Assembly: GCF_014529535.1 (NCBI RefSeq)
Contig: NW_023503423.1
Coordinates: 9,943,340 to 10,007,339, forward strand
Length of the DNA: 64,000 nt
Direction of reading: 5' to 3'
From: Bradysia coprophila
Lineage: Eukaryota; Arthropoda; Insecta; Diptera; Sciaridae
Positions 26,094-38,862 of this stretch are shown here, piece after piece. The number at the start of each line of letters is the position of its first letter. Position 1 is the stretch's first letter. The notes beneath the pieces were generated by a model, which worked only from the letters and a program-made list of their open reading frames with translations, did not search any database and was not told the DNA's origin. Made by a program: the position numbers and the translations under genes.

Positions 26094-26207
26094 AACCAGT
26101 CGGTGAAATGAAATTCACATACATTTTTCCATGCGAGCTGAAAACTTTGACAGATGGCCCATACATTTTCTGTCAAAATTTCATTTCGCCGGCTTGAAGT
26201 TTATTTT
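26094..26207. mobile_element. Short degenerate inverted repeat
   Basis: GTCGGTGAAATGAAATT on the left mirrors AATTTCATTTCGCCGGC on the right, and TTTGACAGATGG pairs loosely with TCTGTCAAAA. Total about 114 bp. Probably an old MITE relic; ends approximate. Confidence 0.45.
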
Positions 26208-27279
26208 TGATGTGAGGAAAATGTTTAAATATTTTAAAAATACATTAATCCCGATCGAATCCGATGGTATTCCACTAGTGTTTCAATAAAAGACCAACGC
26301 AAATTATTCTACGAATCATACTCTTTCGTATGAGCGATATATATTTATGTAATTTTTTATATAATTTACATGTAAATAACAACAATTTGATTGTGCTTAA
26401 ACTAAAAAGGAAAGAAACAAAAAATAATTAAATTTACGCCTGCAATTTTTAACAAAAGGGAAGATTAAAAATTAGAAGAAGAAAAAACCAATTTAATTCC
26501 CTGGCCTAATAAATTAAAATAGAAATTGACTTGCTGTTCGTTTGTTAACGAAATATTTATAAATCTGTTAACATTGGCGCGTAACGGCTTTATATAAACA
26601 AATTATTTTTGGGGAAATTAATTTAAAAAAAAACGAATTCAGTCTCCAATAGAAAGACCCGATTAACATGCAGTTTATAATAAGTATAAATTAATAAATC
26701 GTTGAAGCCCCTGATTTGTTTTCTGTTACGGAATGATGTTTCATTTTTGTACACACAGATCTGTATACAAACAAAATATTGACTTGGTTATTAATCTTAA
26801 TTATTGTTCTGTATTAGCGATGGCGTTATGGCAATTGTGTAAATATGTCGATTCGTTTGACGATAATGATTCCCTGTAGAAGTAAAAATTTCTCAAAAAA
26901 TGTCTTTGACGACAAAGTTCCGACAAAAAAACTTTTTTTTTTATAAAAAATAACTTTGTGCTGAGGATAGTTGGGGATCCATTGAAACAGAAACACCTGT
27001 AAATACCGCAGTCTGTTCCAATTAATTTTCTAATTTTTTTTTTGTTCAACTACTTTCGTTGCACACATTTCACATTTCCTTACCGATTGTGACATTAGAT
27101 GATCACAAACGAAGAAAAGCGAAGAATTCAGTAAGGCCTTTCCCTAATATAACAGTTCATTGGACGCTGAGCTAGGCTCGCCCAAGTTTACATCAAAAAT
27201 TCTAATAAGTAGCAAAAATTTGCGAATTTTTGTACTATAATAGCCAACGCAATCACACGCACACGTACCGCATCAACGA

Positions 27280-30200
27280 CTAATGCCAAAATTTGTTAAA
27301 CAAATCCATGAACGAATCGTATATCATGAAGGTAATAGCTACATCCAAACACACACGACCCAATCGCGGCACCGTTCCCTTGTAGAATGCGGTTGGTCCC
27401 TCATTTTTCCAGATTTGCATAGCACAATCGGCGGTGTTCTTGTATTTGGACGCCTCTAAGCCTTGCATTCTAGTTTTAACCACATCAATGGGGGTATTAC
27501 CGAATACGGATGCGGCTCCGGCAAAAGCACCGAAAGCACCGACCAGCATTTTCGGTACCGGTTTCTTGGGATCGTCGCCCTTGTACAAATCCTTTAGTGT
27601 TTCCATGACATAGAAACGAATGGCTTGATTCGATCCCTGCTTCATGATCGTTGCTGTTAGTCCTTTGTACACACCCATGAAACCTTCCTGCTTGATGATC
27701 GTCGACACACCGTGGAAGAAGCCGCGGAACTGTGGATTAGCACTGCGTTGATCGTTGATGAATTTCACCTTGACCGTTTCCATTGGTGTTACAGCTAAGA
27801 TGGCCTCAGCGACTCCAGCGCCTAGACCAGCTAATAATTTGCCACCCGTGCTTAGTTGTCCGTTATGGTCCATCATCTGGGTTTTGAATGTTTCAAATGC
27901 ACCAAATCTACGGGATTGAAAAGGTAAATTTGTTATCGAAAATCCTGATTATCTACAGTTGATTCGTCCAATATACCTGACAGCAGATTTTGGTATACTT
28001 CCATAGAGGAGAACGGATAAGCCTCGATACAGTCCGAAAAAGCCATTTGCTTTGACAGTTTTCTTAACACAGTCTGCAATTCCATTGTATTTCTTAGCTC
28101 CACCTGGATCAAGAGAAAAAATGGGTTTAAGTTTTAGTGGAGTCACTTGACTTGGTTGAGAAAAAAAGCTATTTCGGGGGGAAGGAAGACCAACTACTGT
28201 AGTAGTTTTCCTATCGGTCGCTCAATTCGATTTCATTTTCCAATTTTTATTTTTTTTTTCAAAGCCACAACGTACGCATATGCACATATGTCTCCAAATT
28301 GAAAATTCATCGGTCTCTGACCTTCTATCACAAATATTCATATAGTCGTACCATACGACACACACGGTTATTTACAATTCCAAATAACAGAAAACGTTCT
28401 TCTGAACCAGATAGATTATGTGTAGCAGTTTTCGCCTGTATTTTCGATTCGTGATTATAAACTTCTGTATTTGAATCTTTTCGGTCGTTACATCGTCACA
28501 TTATATAACTTTAACTTATCGTTAATATAACTAATTTGAAGGTCGCATTTGTATATACAATTTCGGTTCAGTTGGTGTGTGAAACTAGTTTACTGAAGTA
28601 AACAAAATCGTTGTAATCGTCACAGAAAAAACTCACATCATCCCAATCGTAATGCAATTTTGTAGATTCTCAATCGAATGTCTGTTTAGATGTTAACACA
28701 GGGCGCTAATTCTCGCGAATTTAAGAATTTGTAACTTGACAGTTATTACCGTGATGTTAAGAGTGGTTCATACGATTCGTAAGTTTTGGGGTGACAACGG
28801 TCAAGTTGTGAATTCTTAAATTCATGAAAATCGGTGCCTAGGGCCTCAATTCTCATGCGTTCGTAAACTTGACAGTACTTATGGGATTTTTTGTTTGTAA
28901 TGGCAATTGAACTTTGTCAATTGACATTCGAACAGGGCTGGTAGAAAAATTAAAAATGAGCTTAACAACAACAATAAAACTTGTTCTAAGTTTCACCCCT
29001 GGGCGACGATTCTCGTATTTTCGTAACTCCAAATATTCGTAACTTTAGGAACTTTAGGAACTGTCAAGTTACGAATTCTAAAAGCTACAAACGCTATGAG
29101 AATCGAGGCCCTGGGAGCTGATTACCCTGAATTTATGAAATCGTAACTTGACAGTTGTCACCTTTACGAATCGTATGAATCACTCTTAGCATTAAGGTAC
29201 AGCTGTCAAGTTACAAATTCTTAAATTCACTAGAATCGGTGCCCTGTGATGTTAAACATGACGTACATGCAAAGAAGCACTAAAAAAATACTGCGCTAAC
29301 AAGATAGCAAAACGAAAAGAAAACATTCAACACAACAGAAGTCCGAAAGAGCCATTCGGTGTGTAGAAGTTAGTGTATGAGAATCTATGACGATAGTTTA
29401 TCGTTATTTTCGTATAACATATTTTGGACGAAAGAAATGTTTTATGAAAAATCGAAGAAAAATTGTAATTTACGTTTTTCTTGGACATGTCCATGTATTC
29501 GTGTAGGTGGACATTGAGACTTTGTTCGGTTCTGCCTATTTCATGGCTGTTTATTTATAATTTATTTTAGAATCTTCATGCACAACATTTTAGTTCGAAC
29601 AATGTACGCAAATTTTGCGGATCGCTCTATAAAAGTGATAGAAAAAAGATATGAGTTGTAGGACCTGCATTCCAAAGTGAATTAGGGAAATTATAAAAAA
29701 AAAAATTGGTTGCTACACTGCAATATATTCAAAAAATTAAAAAAAAAGTGCTCGGATGGGATAGATATCGGTGCAGCAGGTACTCCGGATGACGAGACGA
29801 GAGTTTTAAAAACCACTACAATAATTTCTATAAACTACAGCGGCGGATCCAGACACTTTTCCATCAGTCACGCAAATCTTAAAAATTGGTATTCTGGCCC
29901 AGACCCGGATCAATGTGTTGAAGTTTTGTTTTTCATGCATACACGAACAATTCTCGTCAAGTATTGGTGATTTGGACCCACTCCTAAGGAGTGAATTCAT
30001 CAAATGCCACAGATCATTATTCAGTGACTATTAGTCATGATATTAGGGGTACTACACAAGGTCTCAATTTCCGGTAATCCTAAGACTTTAGAACTTAAAA
30101 CATACATTTATAAGTCGATGGAGGAGCTACTAGAAAATCACTGCCTCAACTCAGAGATGCTGTTCTTTCAGAAATACTTTCAGCGTGAATCTACTCTCAC

Positions 30201-31520
30201 TCTAAGTGCTGAGATTTTTGCACCGTATTGGCACCGTTCTTAGAAAACAACAAATCGTAAGCAAAGGAAAAATTTGCTTTCGATGCAATTAATAAACATT
30301 CTTGCCTTCCACGCACTTTTGTAATTTTTAATAAATTCAGGTCAAGATCAGAGTAGAAGAACGTACTCAACCAGAACCACGTTGTTCTAAAGTGCAATAT
30401 TGGAGCTTGGAGCATGGAGCTCCTTTAACTTAAATTAGTAGTAACTGTTCATAAATTGTATATCATTCCCTGAACGTCTCTAAGTAGCCGCTGTTGTTGG
30501 CAACAACAGCCACAATTCGAAATTATATTTCCATTTAAAACAATGAAATGAATTTGTGGTAAGTAACACGATGAGGCAGAGGTTGGATGCTGGGAAGCAG
30601 CATGAAAATATTGAGTGAACTGTAAAGTTTTGATTACGCAGAGTTTTTGTTAAGCCATTTGTAGCATTATAAGAATACATAGGAAATTGACTGAGTTTAA
30701 ATCATCAATGAAATGTTTGACAGGGTGCCCAACAACGTTCACCTGATAAAGAAATGATTTTATTCAGGAACGGACATTTTTATGACAACTGATACCGGAA
30801 AAATCGTCTTTCCCTACCATGGTAAGAAAAACGGCTATACGAAACACCAAGCTACACCACAGTAGTAGTGTCGCTAAGTTATACCATTTTGCAAGAAACA
30901 TTCTTGGACGCGTGACATCAATAAAAAGGAATGAAATATCTCCAGACAGTTTTCATATCAAATCACTGAATCGTATTCTTACATTGCAGACTGTCTATGG
31001 CTATATCACGCTATTATGCAATCAGCAACAACCACACAAGTGAATCGGAAAAATAGAAATTTCATTTTTAACACACAAACTAAACCTCTTGTATGCATAT
31101 CTAATAACGCAGAGTTCATCGCTATGTGAAGGTATTCAAATGTAGAAAATTGACGAATCGACAGAAAATTTGAGTTCAAAATGAGTTACATAGTTAGTCG
31201 ACTGACGTCAATGGCTAAACACTTTACAGTTAATTATATCGTCAGTAGATGGATGATATGAACCCATCTCGATTAAGAAACTATCACAATGGACATTGTA
31301 CAACACACGCAAATCGCTCACCTTTTTCATCCAACTGAAGCTGTGTTTTCACATATTCCGTGGGAAATGTTATACAAATCTCAATACCGCCCGTAATTCC
31401 ACCAGCAATAATTCCTTTCAGGCCAGTTTGACCACCAGCTGCCGCTGCAGCTCCATTATTTTCCATCCATGGACGACGGATGAATGGATTGACAATGCTA
31501 TTGGGATATCGTTTGTCCAT
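27280..31520 (-). CDS. sea: Mitochondrial citrate (tricarboxylate) carrier
   Basis: Inner-membrane exchanger that exports citrate from the matrix in exchange for malate, an SLC25A1 homologue (scheggia in Drosophila). Coding exons: 31520-31322, 28103-27977 and 27907-27280; 954 nt, 317 aa, equal to my recollection of the Drosophila protein length. Three carrier repeats are visible with their signatures: '[17 protein letters not shown]' in repeat 1, '[15 protein letters not shown]' in repeat 2 and '[14 protein letters not shown]' in repeat 3; '[16 protein letters not shown]' is diagnostic of the family. An acceptor ends at 31559, so the first coding exon has a spliced 5' leader. The frame is open from that acceptor to the chosen ATG, so an upstream start cannot be excluded. 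Intron 1 is 3.2 kb and contains the element at 28696-29247. Confidence 0.94.
28696..29247. mobile_element. 552 bp foldback element with 9 bp target duplication
   Basis: Ends ACAGGGCG... and ...CGGTGCCCTGT are inverted. The first about 155 bp are mirrored by the last about 155 bp (CATACGATTCGTAA, TTTAAGAATTTGTAACTTGACAG). The flanks GATGTTAAC (28687-28695) and GATGTTAAA (29248-29256) form a 9 bp duplication with one change. The word TAACTTGACAG recurs inside in both orientations. A 9 bp duplication suggests a Mutator-like origin, whereas CAGGG ends also occur in hAT elements. It lies in intron 1 of the citrate carrier. Confidence 0.8.
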
Positions 31521-32322
31521 ATTTTCTGCGGCAATGGGTGCGAAATGTTGCAAGGGACCTGTGACATTGATAACGATTTTTTTTTAGATTCGACGAAAAA
31601 GTCAGGTGAAAAGGAAATGATTTACAGAAAAAAAAGTTTGTTTTTCAAGAGTTGTGTCGATCAATTTTTATCAATTAAGAACTTTGACTTAGTGAACGAG
31701 AGCACTACGTGTTATAAAATATAAGACATGAGATAACGCTAATATGTTCAGTTAAACACATGCGGTTTTTTGATCGTCAAACTTTGCTCAGTACTGATAA
31801 CGATACAAATTCGTTGTAATAAATTGCGACAAGAGAGGTGTATATACAAGTGAAAGAATGCTCTGCATCGACAGACGGGTTAAATGTTTACGAATAGAAC
31901 AAAAAGTTAAAAATACAAATCGCAAAACAAAGAAAAATTATATTTTTAAAGCAAATGAACTGAACACACACCTCAGGTAGGGAAATTCGGAAATATTTTT
32001 TTTATGAAAAATATTACACACACGGAGTGCTTGTCGTCCGTGACAAAACTCCGAACGTATTGAAATGTTAATCGCTACTGAATGATGTGTGTTGTGTGCT
32101 CAAGTTGAATTCTCAAGTCGAATCGTACAATTTGAATGGAGAAAAAAAATGTTCCATACAATCGTGAGTTTACTTAATCATACACGCTGGTCGATATGAA
32201 TGTGTATTTTGATGTTTTGGTTCGGTTAAATAAAAAAGTATTTCAATTAAGCAGCACATACATACGCACACCAGCGATGGATTGTTCTGTTGTAAAATAC
32301 AATATTCTGTAAAAACTCGTGG

Positions 32323-32430
32323 TCAGCGAATAGTTATTTGCGTGTCTGTTGTGGACGGTATATTTTTGGCAATTTCGCGAGTAGTAGCCTGAACAAAGTG
32401 AGGGCGACAGGCGAAAGTGCCGAAAATAAA
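32323..32430 (-). repeat. Dispersed repeat, copy 2
   Basis: Reverse-orientation partner of 9011-9123, sharing the CTCGCGAAATTGCC core and the flanking CAGGCTAC and ACTTTCGC words. The short minus-strand frame crossing it is not recognisable. Confidence 0.6.
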
Positions 32431-33561
32431 CCGTTTACAACAGATGAGGACAAGTAAGGGTCCGTGAACCCGAGACAATTTCTGCAAAACCCCCTTTTTC
32501 GGCCCCAACACATGAAAAGAATTGTATATTGAATGTGAAGAAGACCCGTAGGTTGTAATAAGTCAAATATATACTCTAATTCTTGGTGCGTAATGAGAAT
32601 CAGATGTGTACCAGAGAAGGGTAAGAAGAAAATAAAAATCGCCAGTGCTCAATTACACAAAAAATGGTTTTTCTGTTGCAACAACAAAGTCATCGATTGA
32701 TTGATAACACCAATGAGAGAGCATCGATAACTAGAAGGGTGAATCCGAAACATGAAACGTTGGAATTGATTTTTTTGACTAAATTTTAAAGGTGAGCAGA
32801 GAATGAAAATTTCGGCGATAAAGTTTTGGGAAAGTACAAAATATTCTGAATTCTGCCGAAAGTTCAAATGAGAAATATGTCCAAGAAAATAAAGTCTCCA
32901 TTCAATCAAACATTTTTCTGAACAATAATAATTTATGAAAAACAAAAATCGATGAACAACATTCAACGAAAAAACGGAGATCAATAGCTTATTAAATAGA
33001 CCATTTTTAACCAACCTTTCAATTTTAATTCACCTTGATGGACACTATATCCTAAAAACCGTAAACTTAAACCTTAAACCACTAAATCACACGTTACTGG
33101 AATGCCTTAGGTCATGCAATAGAGAGCACAGAAATTTAAATAATTTCCTAAATAAACAACAAATCAAAAAGCCGCAATTTTTTTTTTTGCTTCTTTCAAT
33201 TGCCAAAGCTTTTATTTATTTGATGAGCCGCGATTACACATTTGTCAGTATGCAAAAAGAGTGAGTTTAATCCGTTTTACCAACCACTGAAGAGAACGAC
33301 GAAGAAAACGTTTGGCGCCTGTTTCGCATTTTTCATCGAAAAAACGCGGGTAAATTTAAATTCGTTCAAAGAGCAATAGATTAGGATTGCCTCGCTCGGT
33401 ATGTGTTCTTAAAATTAAGTTTCTACATGTTGCCCACAATGCAATGTGAAACTATGTCCAAGGTATTTAATTTGTGATTTAATTTTTCACCAAGCGATCA
33501 GCGTAACCTCCAAATTAAAATCAAGGTATGTGTACATACTGTTTATAGTGTTTATGGGGTA

Positions 33562-33693
33562 GGGTAATCTCGCACACCACACAAATTCATGGTGTGCGAG
33601 ATTCACCTCTAAGTGGTGAATCTCGCACAGTCATGACTTTTCGTTACATGTCGTAAAAGGACGCATACTATGATCGCGTGTGCGAGATTCCCC
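33562..33693. mobile_element. 132 bp GAATCTCGCAC inverted-repeat element
   Basis: GGGTAATCTCGCACAC on the left is matched in reverse by GTGTGCGAGATTCCCC on the right. Two further GAATCTCGCAC words in opposite orientation (33593-33604 and 33618-33628) form an inner hairpin. It resembles the 104 bp hairpin at 38429-38532, which has GGAATCTCGCGC ends. Confidence 0.7.
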
Positions 33694-34193
33694 GACACCG
33701 TGTTTATATACTTTGAAATTCTTGAAATTCTCAATAACGTGTGGCAACGTGTAAAAAACAAAAACCCACCAGAAACCTGTGGCAGTCCACTTGTCAACGG
33801 ACAATAAATAAACCAATTCCTTAATCTATATGGATGTTGTGGATGATGTGTATTGTCGATTGGTATTTCTTATATTTTTCATACCTTATATTCTCCGTTC
33901 AATAGGCCATGAGAAAATTGTGTTTTCTTGATTACTGGTGCAGCACTTTCTCTACCGTGAAGAGAAAATAGAACTTTTCTTATTCGAACTGTCACTTTGT
34001 TTACGTTTTCAAAGATGATATGGCAAATCAATGTTTTCATTTTGTGTAGAAAGCGAGAAAAACAACATGTACGTATGGCAGCAAACATCGCTCTTGTTGG
34101 AATTTCCTATTTTCTCCCCTCGCTAAACAAATAACTGTTTCCTGTGTATGCAGTCTCAACAGCTCTTATTTACAAACTTTCGCAGAATTTTTA

Positions 34194-34321
34194 GACCCGT
34201 ACGAAGTACTGGGGTCTTATAGGTTTACGCATACGTTTGTAACACGTCAAATTGGACTCCCTGAGTAAGAGGAAACCTATTGTGGTTGTCTAGAGATGCC
34301 AAATCAGTGAAAAAAAATGTC

Positions 34322-34352
<31 letters not shown>

Positions 34353-35370
34353 TCTCTAACTTGAGTAAAACACATCCGATTTCTAAAATTCTTTTTTTCC
34401 CCGTTTGGTATTATCAAAAGACAGGCTAAGTTCGAAGATGGGTGATTTCGGATCGACCTCTCCGGAGCTGGGGCCCAATAAGTGCCTAAGTGTTTTTCGA
34501 CGATATCTCCAAACATTTAAGCACTACACTTGTTAGTGATACGTCAAATAAAAGGTATTTACAATACCGATCGACAAAAAAAAGTTTATGGAAATCGGAT
34601 GACCGACTCGTGAGTTAGACCCCTTGGTGTGAAACAGGCACAGGGCGGCAAGCAGTTTTTGCTTGTAGGTCGGCCACATTTGAACATATTTCGTCTGTTT
34701 TAGCTTTATTAGATAGGTATTGACCGTACCAATCAGGGAAAAAATTTGACAGTTTTTGAAATTATGTTCTCCGGAGCGTGAGTGAACGTGGAGTATTTTG
34801 TCAATATCTCGAGTAAATTTTGACCGAATTTCATGTTTTTTTTTGTTTGAAAGGTATTAACGAATGTAAAGCGTCGGTAAAATTTCCGGTCTCCTAACAA
34901 AATGGCTGCCGGTGGCCATATTGGATTTTAATAAAAGTGATATATCTTGGAGAAAATGGTACTTAGAGAGTTTCTGTTAACATGGAAATAATTTGTTATG
35001 TGTGTGGGGTGTTTCAGGCATTCCATATATGGACATCTATATATATCTATATTCACCTATATTGAGCTATATACAGGCATATAGAGCTATATAATAGCAT
35101 ATTCATCTGTGAAATGTTTATTTATAGGAAAATATAGGTAAATATAGCGGTATATAGCTGTTTAAATAGGAATTTATGAAAGTTGACTTCGTACGGGGCT
35201 GTATATATTGCCTCCGGCAATTTATTTGTATATGATAACAAGGCAAAGAGTGGATAATGCAAGTGATTTTAAAGCGCGAATAGCTTTTCAGTAGAGAAGA
35301 AAATGAAGTAAGAGAAATGAAGAGTTTCACAATAAAGGCTTTTGATACGAATAGGTGTTTCGTACGGGTC
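34194..35370. mobile_element. Putative DNA element with GACCCGTACGAA ends
   Basis: The left end GACCCGTACGAAGT (34194-34207) has two possible inverted partners: ACTTCGTACGGGG (35187-35198) and TTCGTACGGGTC (35359-35370). The body carries a (GTCT)n tract at 34320-34350, a phrase-like unique section, then a string of TATA-rich near-palindromic words (35030-35170). No protein frame. The class is unknown, and only the end repeats support the call. Confidence 0.45.
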
Positions 35371-38270
35371 GGCGTTAGCTATGTTTTTATTAAACCTTTC
35401 CAGTGCAGAAAATATTGGAGTAAAGGAACTAAGTCTCAAATTTACGCTTCAAAGGTTTCACTATATGGTATTTAATTTTTGGAAAGAGGACAGCAACAAA
35501 TGTAAAAATAAGTTGAAATAACCCACCATGCATTGCACGTTGTCTCAAAACCATTTCGTTGACAGCTCGGGGGAGAAAATGTTTATTTATCTCCTCTCGT
35601 TTTAGCGGGGTGAAAAATCGAGTATCAAATTGTTATTATACATAAAAATTCCAACTCGAGCGATTCGCTCCTGTTTGAATTTCATATTTACTTTCCTCGG
35701 TGAACAATAACTATAGTTCTACTCTATGAGTCAAAGCCTATTTTAGACAAACTTTGGTAAAATTAACGGAAACTTAGTGAGACAAATTACATAGAGTTTC
35801 GCAAAATTCCACTAGAATTGCAATTTTGAGAAGTTGTCTAGGCTGCTTTCATAAATTGTTGACCTTTTACCAGAGTTTACCTTTGGTATATTTGTTTAAT
35901 CTAAATTTAACTTACAGTAAGAGTAATATGATTGAAAAGATATGAAATTTTCTCTACAAACCTCGGGGAAAACAGAATGTTTCCCCATCGCGATGAAAAT
36001 AATTACAATTATTTTTTGAGAGGAAACCCAAACCACTTGATATGTAAAACATAACGATGATCTTTTCATGAGAACGCATACAATTATTTTAAATTCTCGG
36101 TAAAAACATAGTTAAATGAACGACGTCTCTTCGTTTTTATATTATGAAAGCTAACGATAGAAACTCATTAAACTTTCGGAATTTGTGCTAGAATTTCCGT
36201 TATCGTTCTACAAGCGTAATGAGATGCAAATGCATGTATACTTACGTTTCCACTTAACATCCGGAGTAATTAAGTTTTCTTTTTTTAAATTAAAATCAAA
36301 ATAATTTTAATTTATTTTTAAAGTGGCGAAAAGCACATTGCAATTTCATAGAAAATATTCTTGATTGTCGCTCATTTCTACTTTCGGAATTTATTATATT
36401 TTCGCATCACCAAGCGTTATGCTATGCGAAAATCATTTTTTTGGATAATAAAAAATGAATTTTAATGATAAACACAAAAAACAAGAATAAGTATTTCCAT
36501 TCTGCTCATTTATATACCATGAAAGGAAGAAAAATAAAACAAACCACCCCGAATCATTTTATTTCGAATTTCGAATGCAAATTATTTTATAGCCCCGCAG
36601 GCCACTCGTCCATTTATAGTATACAAGATTTCAAGTATTTCAACTCCAAATTGTTTTCAGATATGCCTCATTTTTTGTGCTGATTTGTATTCAAAGTGGT
36701 TTTTATTATTTCAGCAAATTTTAACGGGGTGATAAGTAAGTGGTTCGTTTGGATGCTATGCGAAACAAGTGCAACACACATTTTTTCAGATATATTCCCA
36801 ATTATCCGCCGTTATTTACGCAGTTAGATTTTTTTAATGATATATATGAAGCTGAATCAACAGTTCCAAAAGTTGCATATCAAATTGCACGAGGCAATAT
36901 AGCTGTTTTCCTGTCAAGTGACTTATTTGTGTTGTTTTGCTCACTAGATGTGAAATTGCCGATACGAGCGAAGCGAGTTAGACACGTAATAGTAACACGA
37001 TTTTATCTACTATCAGTCAGAATATTCAAAATTTTCATGCAAAAATACATTAAGACATTCCTAACACAGAATCTTATCCCACTACGAATGATCATAGTAG
37101 GATTCTGTCAAATGCGTGCAGAAATACTTATATATTGGTTAACTCCGTTGAGATAGCAGCGAACTTTAAATTTTAACTGGTTAGTGTTTCAAAGATTGCC
37201 ATTTGCCACCTACTAATGGAAATAGGACATTTTATAGAAACCTACTTTAAAGAAACCCATACCGTAGCATCAGAAACCAAAAATTCTCAAAATTTAAAAT
37301 AAAAAAATCCAGTTTGGACAGCGCAACAAAAAGTTGAAACTTTCAAAACTGACTGAGGGTGAGGACGTATTAAATAAATTTGCACACAACGTTGTCGACT
37401 ACATTTGCTAAGCACTGTTGCCGAAAATTTTTGAATATTTTGACTCTATGGTAGACATAATCCACTATTGATTCTAGTAGTAGTTAAATAACCCAATAGC
37501 CTCAATTTCAATGATGTTTTTATTAATTTGACTGAATGTGCTAATTTTACATCCACGCTGATTTTGTATCTATTTTTTACTTGATATATTCCCTATAGGT
37601 GACCATCACGTACTATTGCGATACGAAATTTATATGCGATAGATCTTGATTTTCTCGCTCTGAGTGCGTTGATTTTTTTTTTTCAATTCATTTTTTCAAT
37701 CAAAACTCGAATTCTGAAGCGCACTTGAATTTATTACTATATTTTACATAAGCAGGTTTCTACTGCTAGGTGCTTTGCCGTGCCGATATTGAACTGATTT
37801 GTAAATGATAATAAAAACAAATATCTCGTACCATCAGAGCCAAAAATCCAGAATTAGTCGAAACATGACCAAGAGGAGTACAACTTTGAGGTTGCTGAAT
37901 CTTTTAAATAACTGGATGACAAGCTCTTACGACCCCGAAAAGTTTAAGAGAGTAGGCATTGAAAAGCATTGAAACACTTCTTCAGAAGCTCTACTGAATG
38001 TTACCGTCGAACGAGATTTTTTTACAATGCAAAAATTCGTTTGATACACTGTCCAATTTCAGTACTCTATTTAAGTACCACTCCTGCTTGAAGTGCGTTG
38101 GTTTCAACCTTTTAGAAACGGCCATTGTATTTCATACTTACCAAAGTTCATAGCATCGCTCAGTGTTTGATGCAAAATCTTTTACTTCATTCGTTAAAAC
38201 ATAAATTTTACGATTTTACGTAAATTAGTGTGAGGTCATCATTTCTTTTTGTTATTGCTGTTGATAACTG
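35371..38270. other. AT-rich gap, no gene seen
   Basis: 2.9 kb. The longest plus-strand frame (36740-37156, 138 codons) has no motif I recognise and its codon content is not gene-like. At 38159-38202 lies the second copy of the roughly 44 bp motif shared with 3861-3904 and 62887-62929. No exon, RNA gene or strong inverted repeat found. Confidence 0.5.
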
Positions 38271-38601
38271 GGAGAGGGATTACGACATCAGTTCTCTTTT
38301 CTCAATTCAATCAAAATTCTACCGATAGAGAACGATTCACTATCTCATTGAAAGATGTCGCTGCAACAAAACCAATGTCAACAGAAAAATAATTAATTCT
38401 TTACTCGACGGACTTTAGTCGGTGTTAGGGAATCTCGCGCCGCGTTATTCACAATAACTCACAAAGTGACATCTTCCTTATACAAAATGTGTCAAAATGT
38501 GGATTATTGTGAACGACGCGGCGCGAGATTCCTAGCAACCTTTTAGTCTACCGATATTCGATAGAATTGAGAAAAGAGTACTGATCCCGTAATCCCTCTC
38601 C
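38271..38601. mobile_element. 331 bp inverted-repeat element with a nested hairpin
   Basis: GGAGAGGGATTACG at the left end mirrors CGTAATCCCTCTCC at the right end, and CTCTTTTCTCAATT mirrors AATTGAGAAAAGAG further in. A second perfect hairpin, 38429-38532, sits near its middle and looks like a later insertion. Its right end lies only about 30 bp from the large composite element that starts at 38632. Confidence 0.75.
38429..38532. mobile_element. 104 bp hairpin MITE
   Basis: GGAATCTCGCGCCGCGT and ACGCGGCGCGAGATTCC are exact inverse ends, continued by TTCACAATAA against TTATTGTGAA. The flanks read TAG (38426-38428) and TAG (38533-38535), a possible 3 bp duplication. No coding capacity. Related by its end motif to 33562-33693. 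Confidence 0.8.
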
Positions 38602-38862
38602 TGATGATTAGAAGTTTCGGAAATATTTCTACAGTCGAAGAAATTTAGTTTTCGGGTTTTCCAAAGGTATTAATCCTATTTAACCCACACTTTATCCCAC
38701 AACAATGGAATCCACAAATTTAAATTTAGTTAACACAACGGTCACAATGACGGCGCTGCAGTCACCATTTCAAAATGTGATATAGGGTGCCTAAACTACT
38801 TTAGCTACATTTTCTCTTGGTTTTTAATAATTACATTAGGCTTTTAAATTAAGAGTATCTCC

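Larger units (their letters stand above)
23395..27279. other. Spacer between Bub1 and the citrate carrier
   Basis: 3.9 kb. It holds the Bub1 5' region near 23.4-23.9 kb and the long 3' UTR or flank of the citrate carrier on the right. Open frames at 24564-24770 and 24893-25138 (minus) are lysine-rich and unrecognised. Two inverted-repeat elements at 25215-25391 and 26094-26207 are listed separately. No host gene is supported. Confidence 0.5.
31521..34193. other. Intergenic, start of the transposon-rich gap
   Basis: The first bases include the spliced 5' leader of the citrate carrier and its promoter region. 32323-32430 is the second copy of the dispersed repeat seen at 9011-9123, and 33562-33693 is a small inverted-repeat element. 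The remaining open frames (32649-33014 and 33609-34088, minus) are low in complexity and unrecognised. No host gene seen. Confidence 0.5.

Noticed and set aside
36740-37156. 138-codon plus-strand frame in the gene-poor gap
   Set aside because: No domain, no splice context and no partner exon. It could be repeat-derived but I cannot support a gene.
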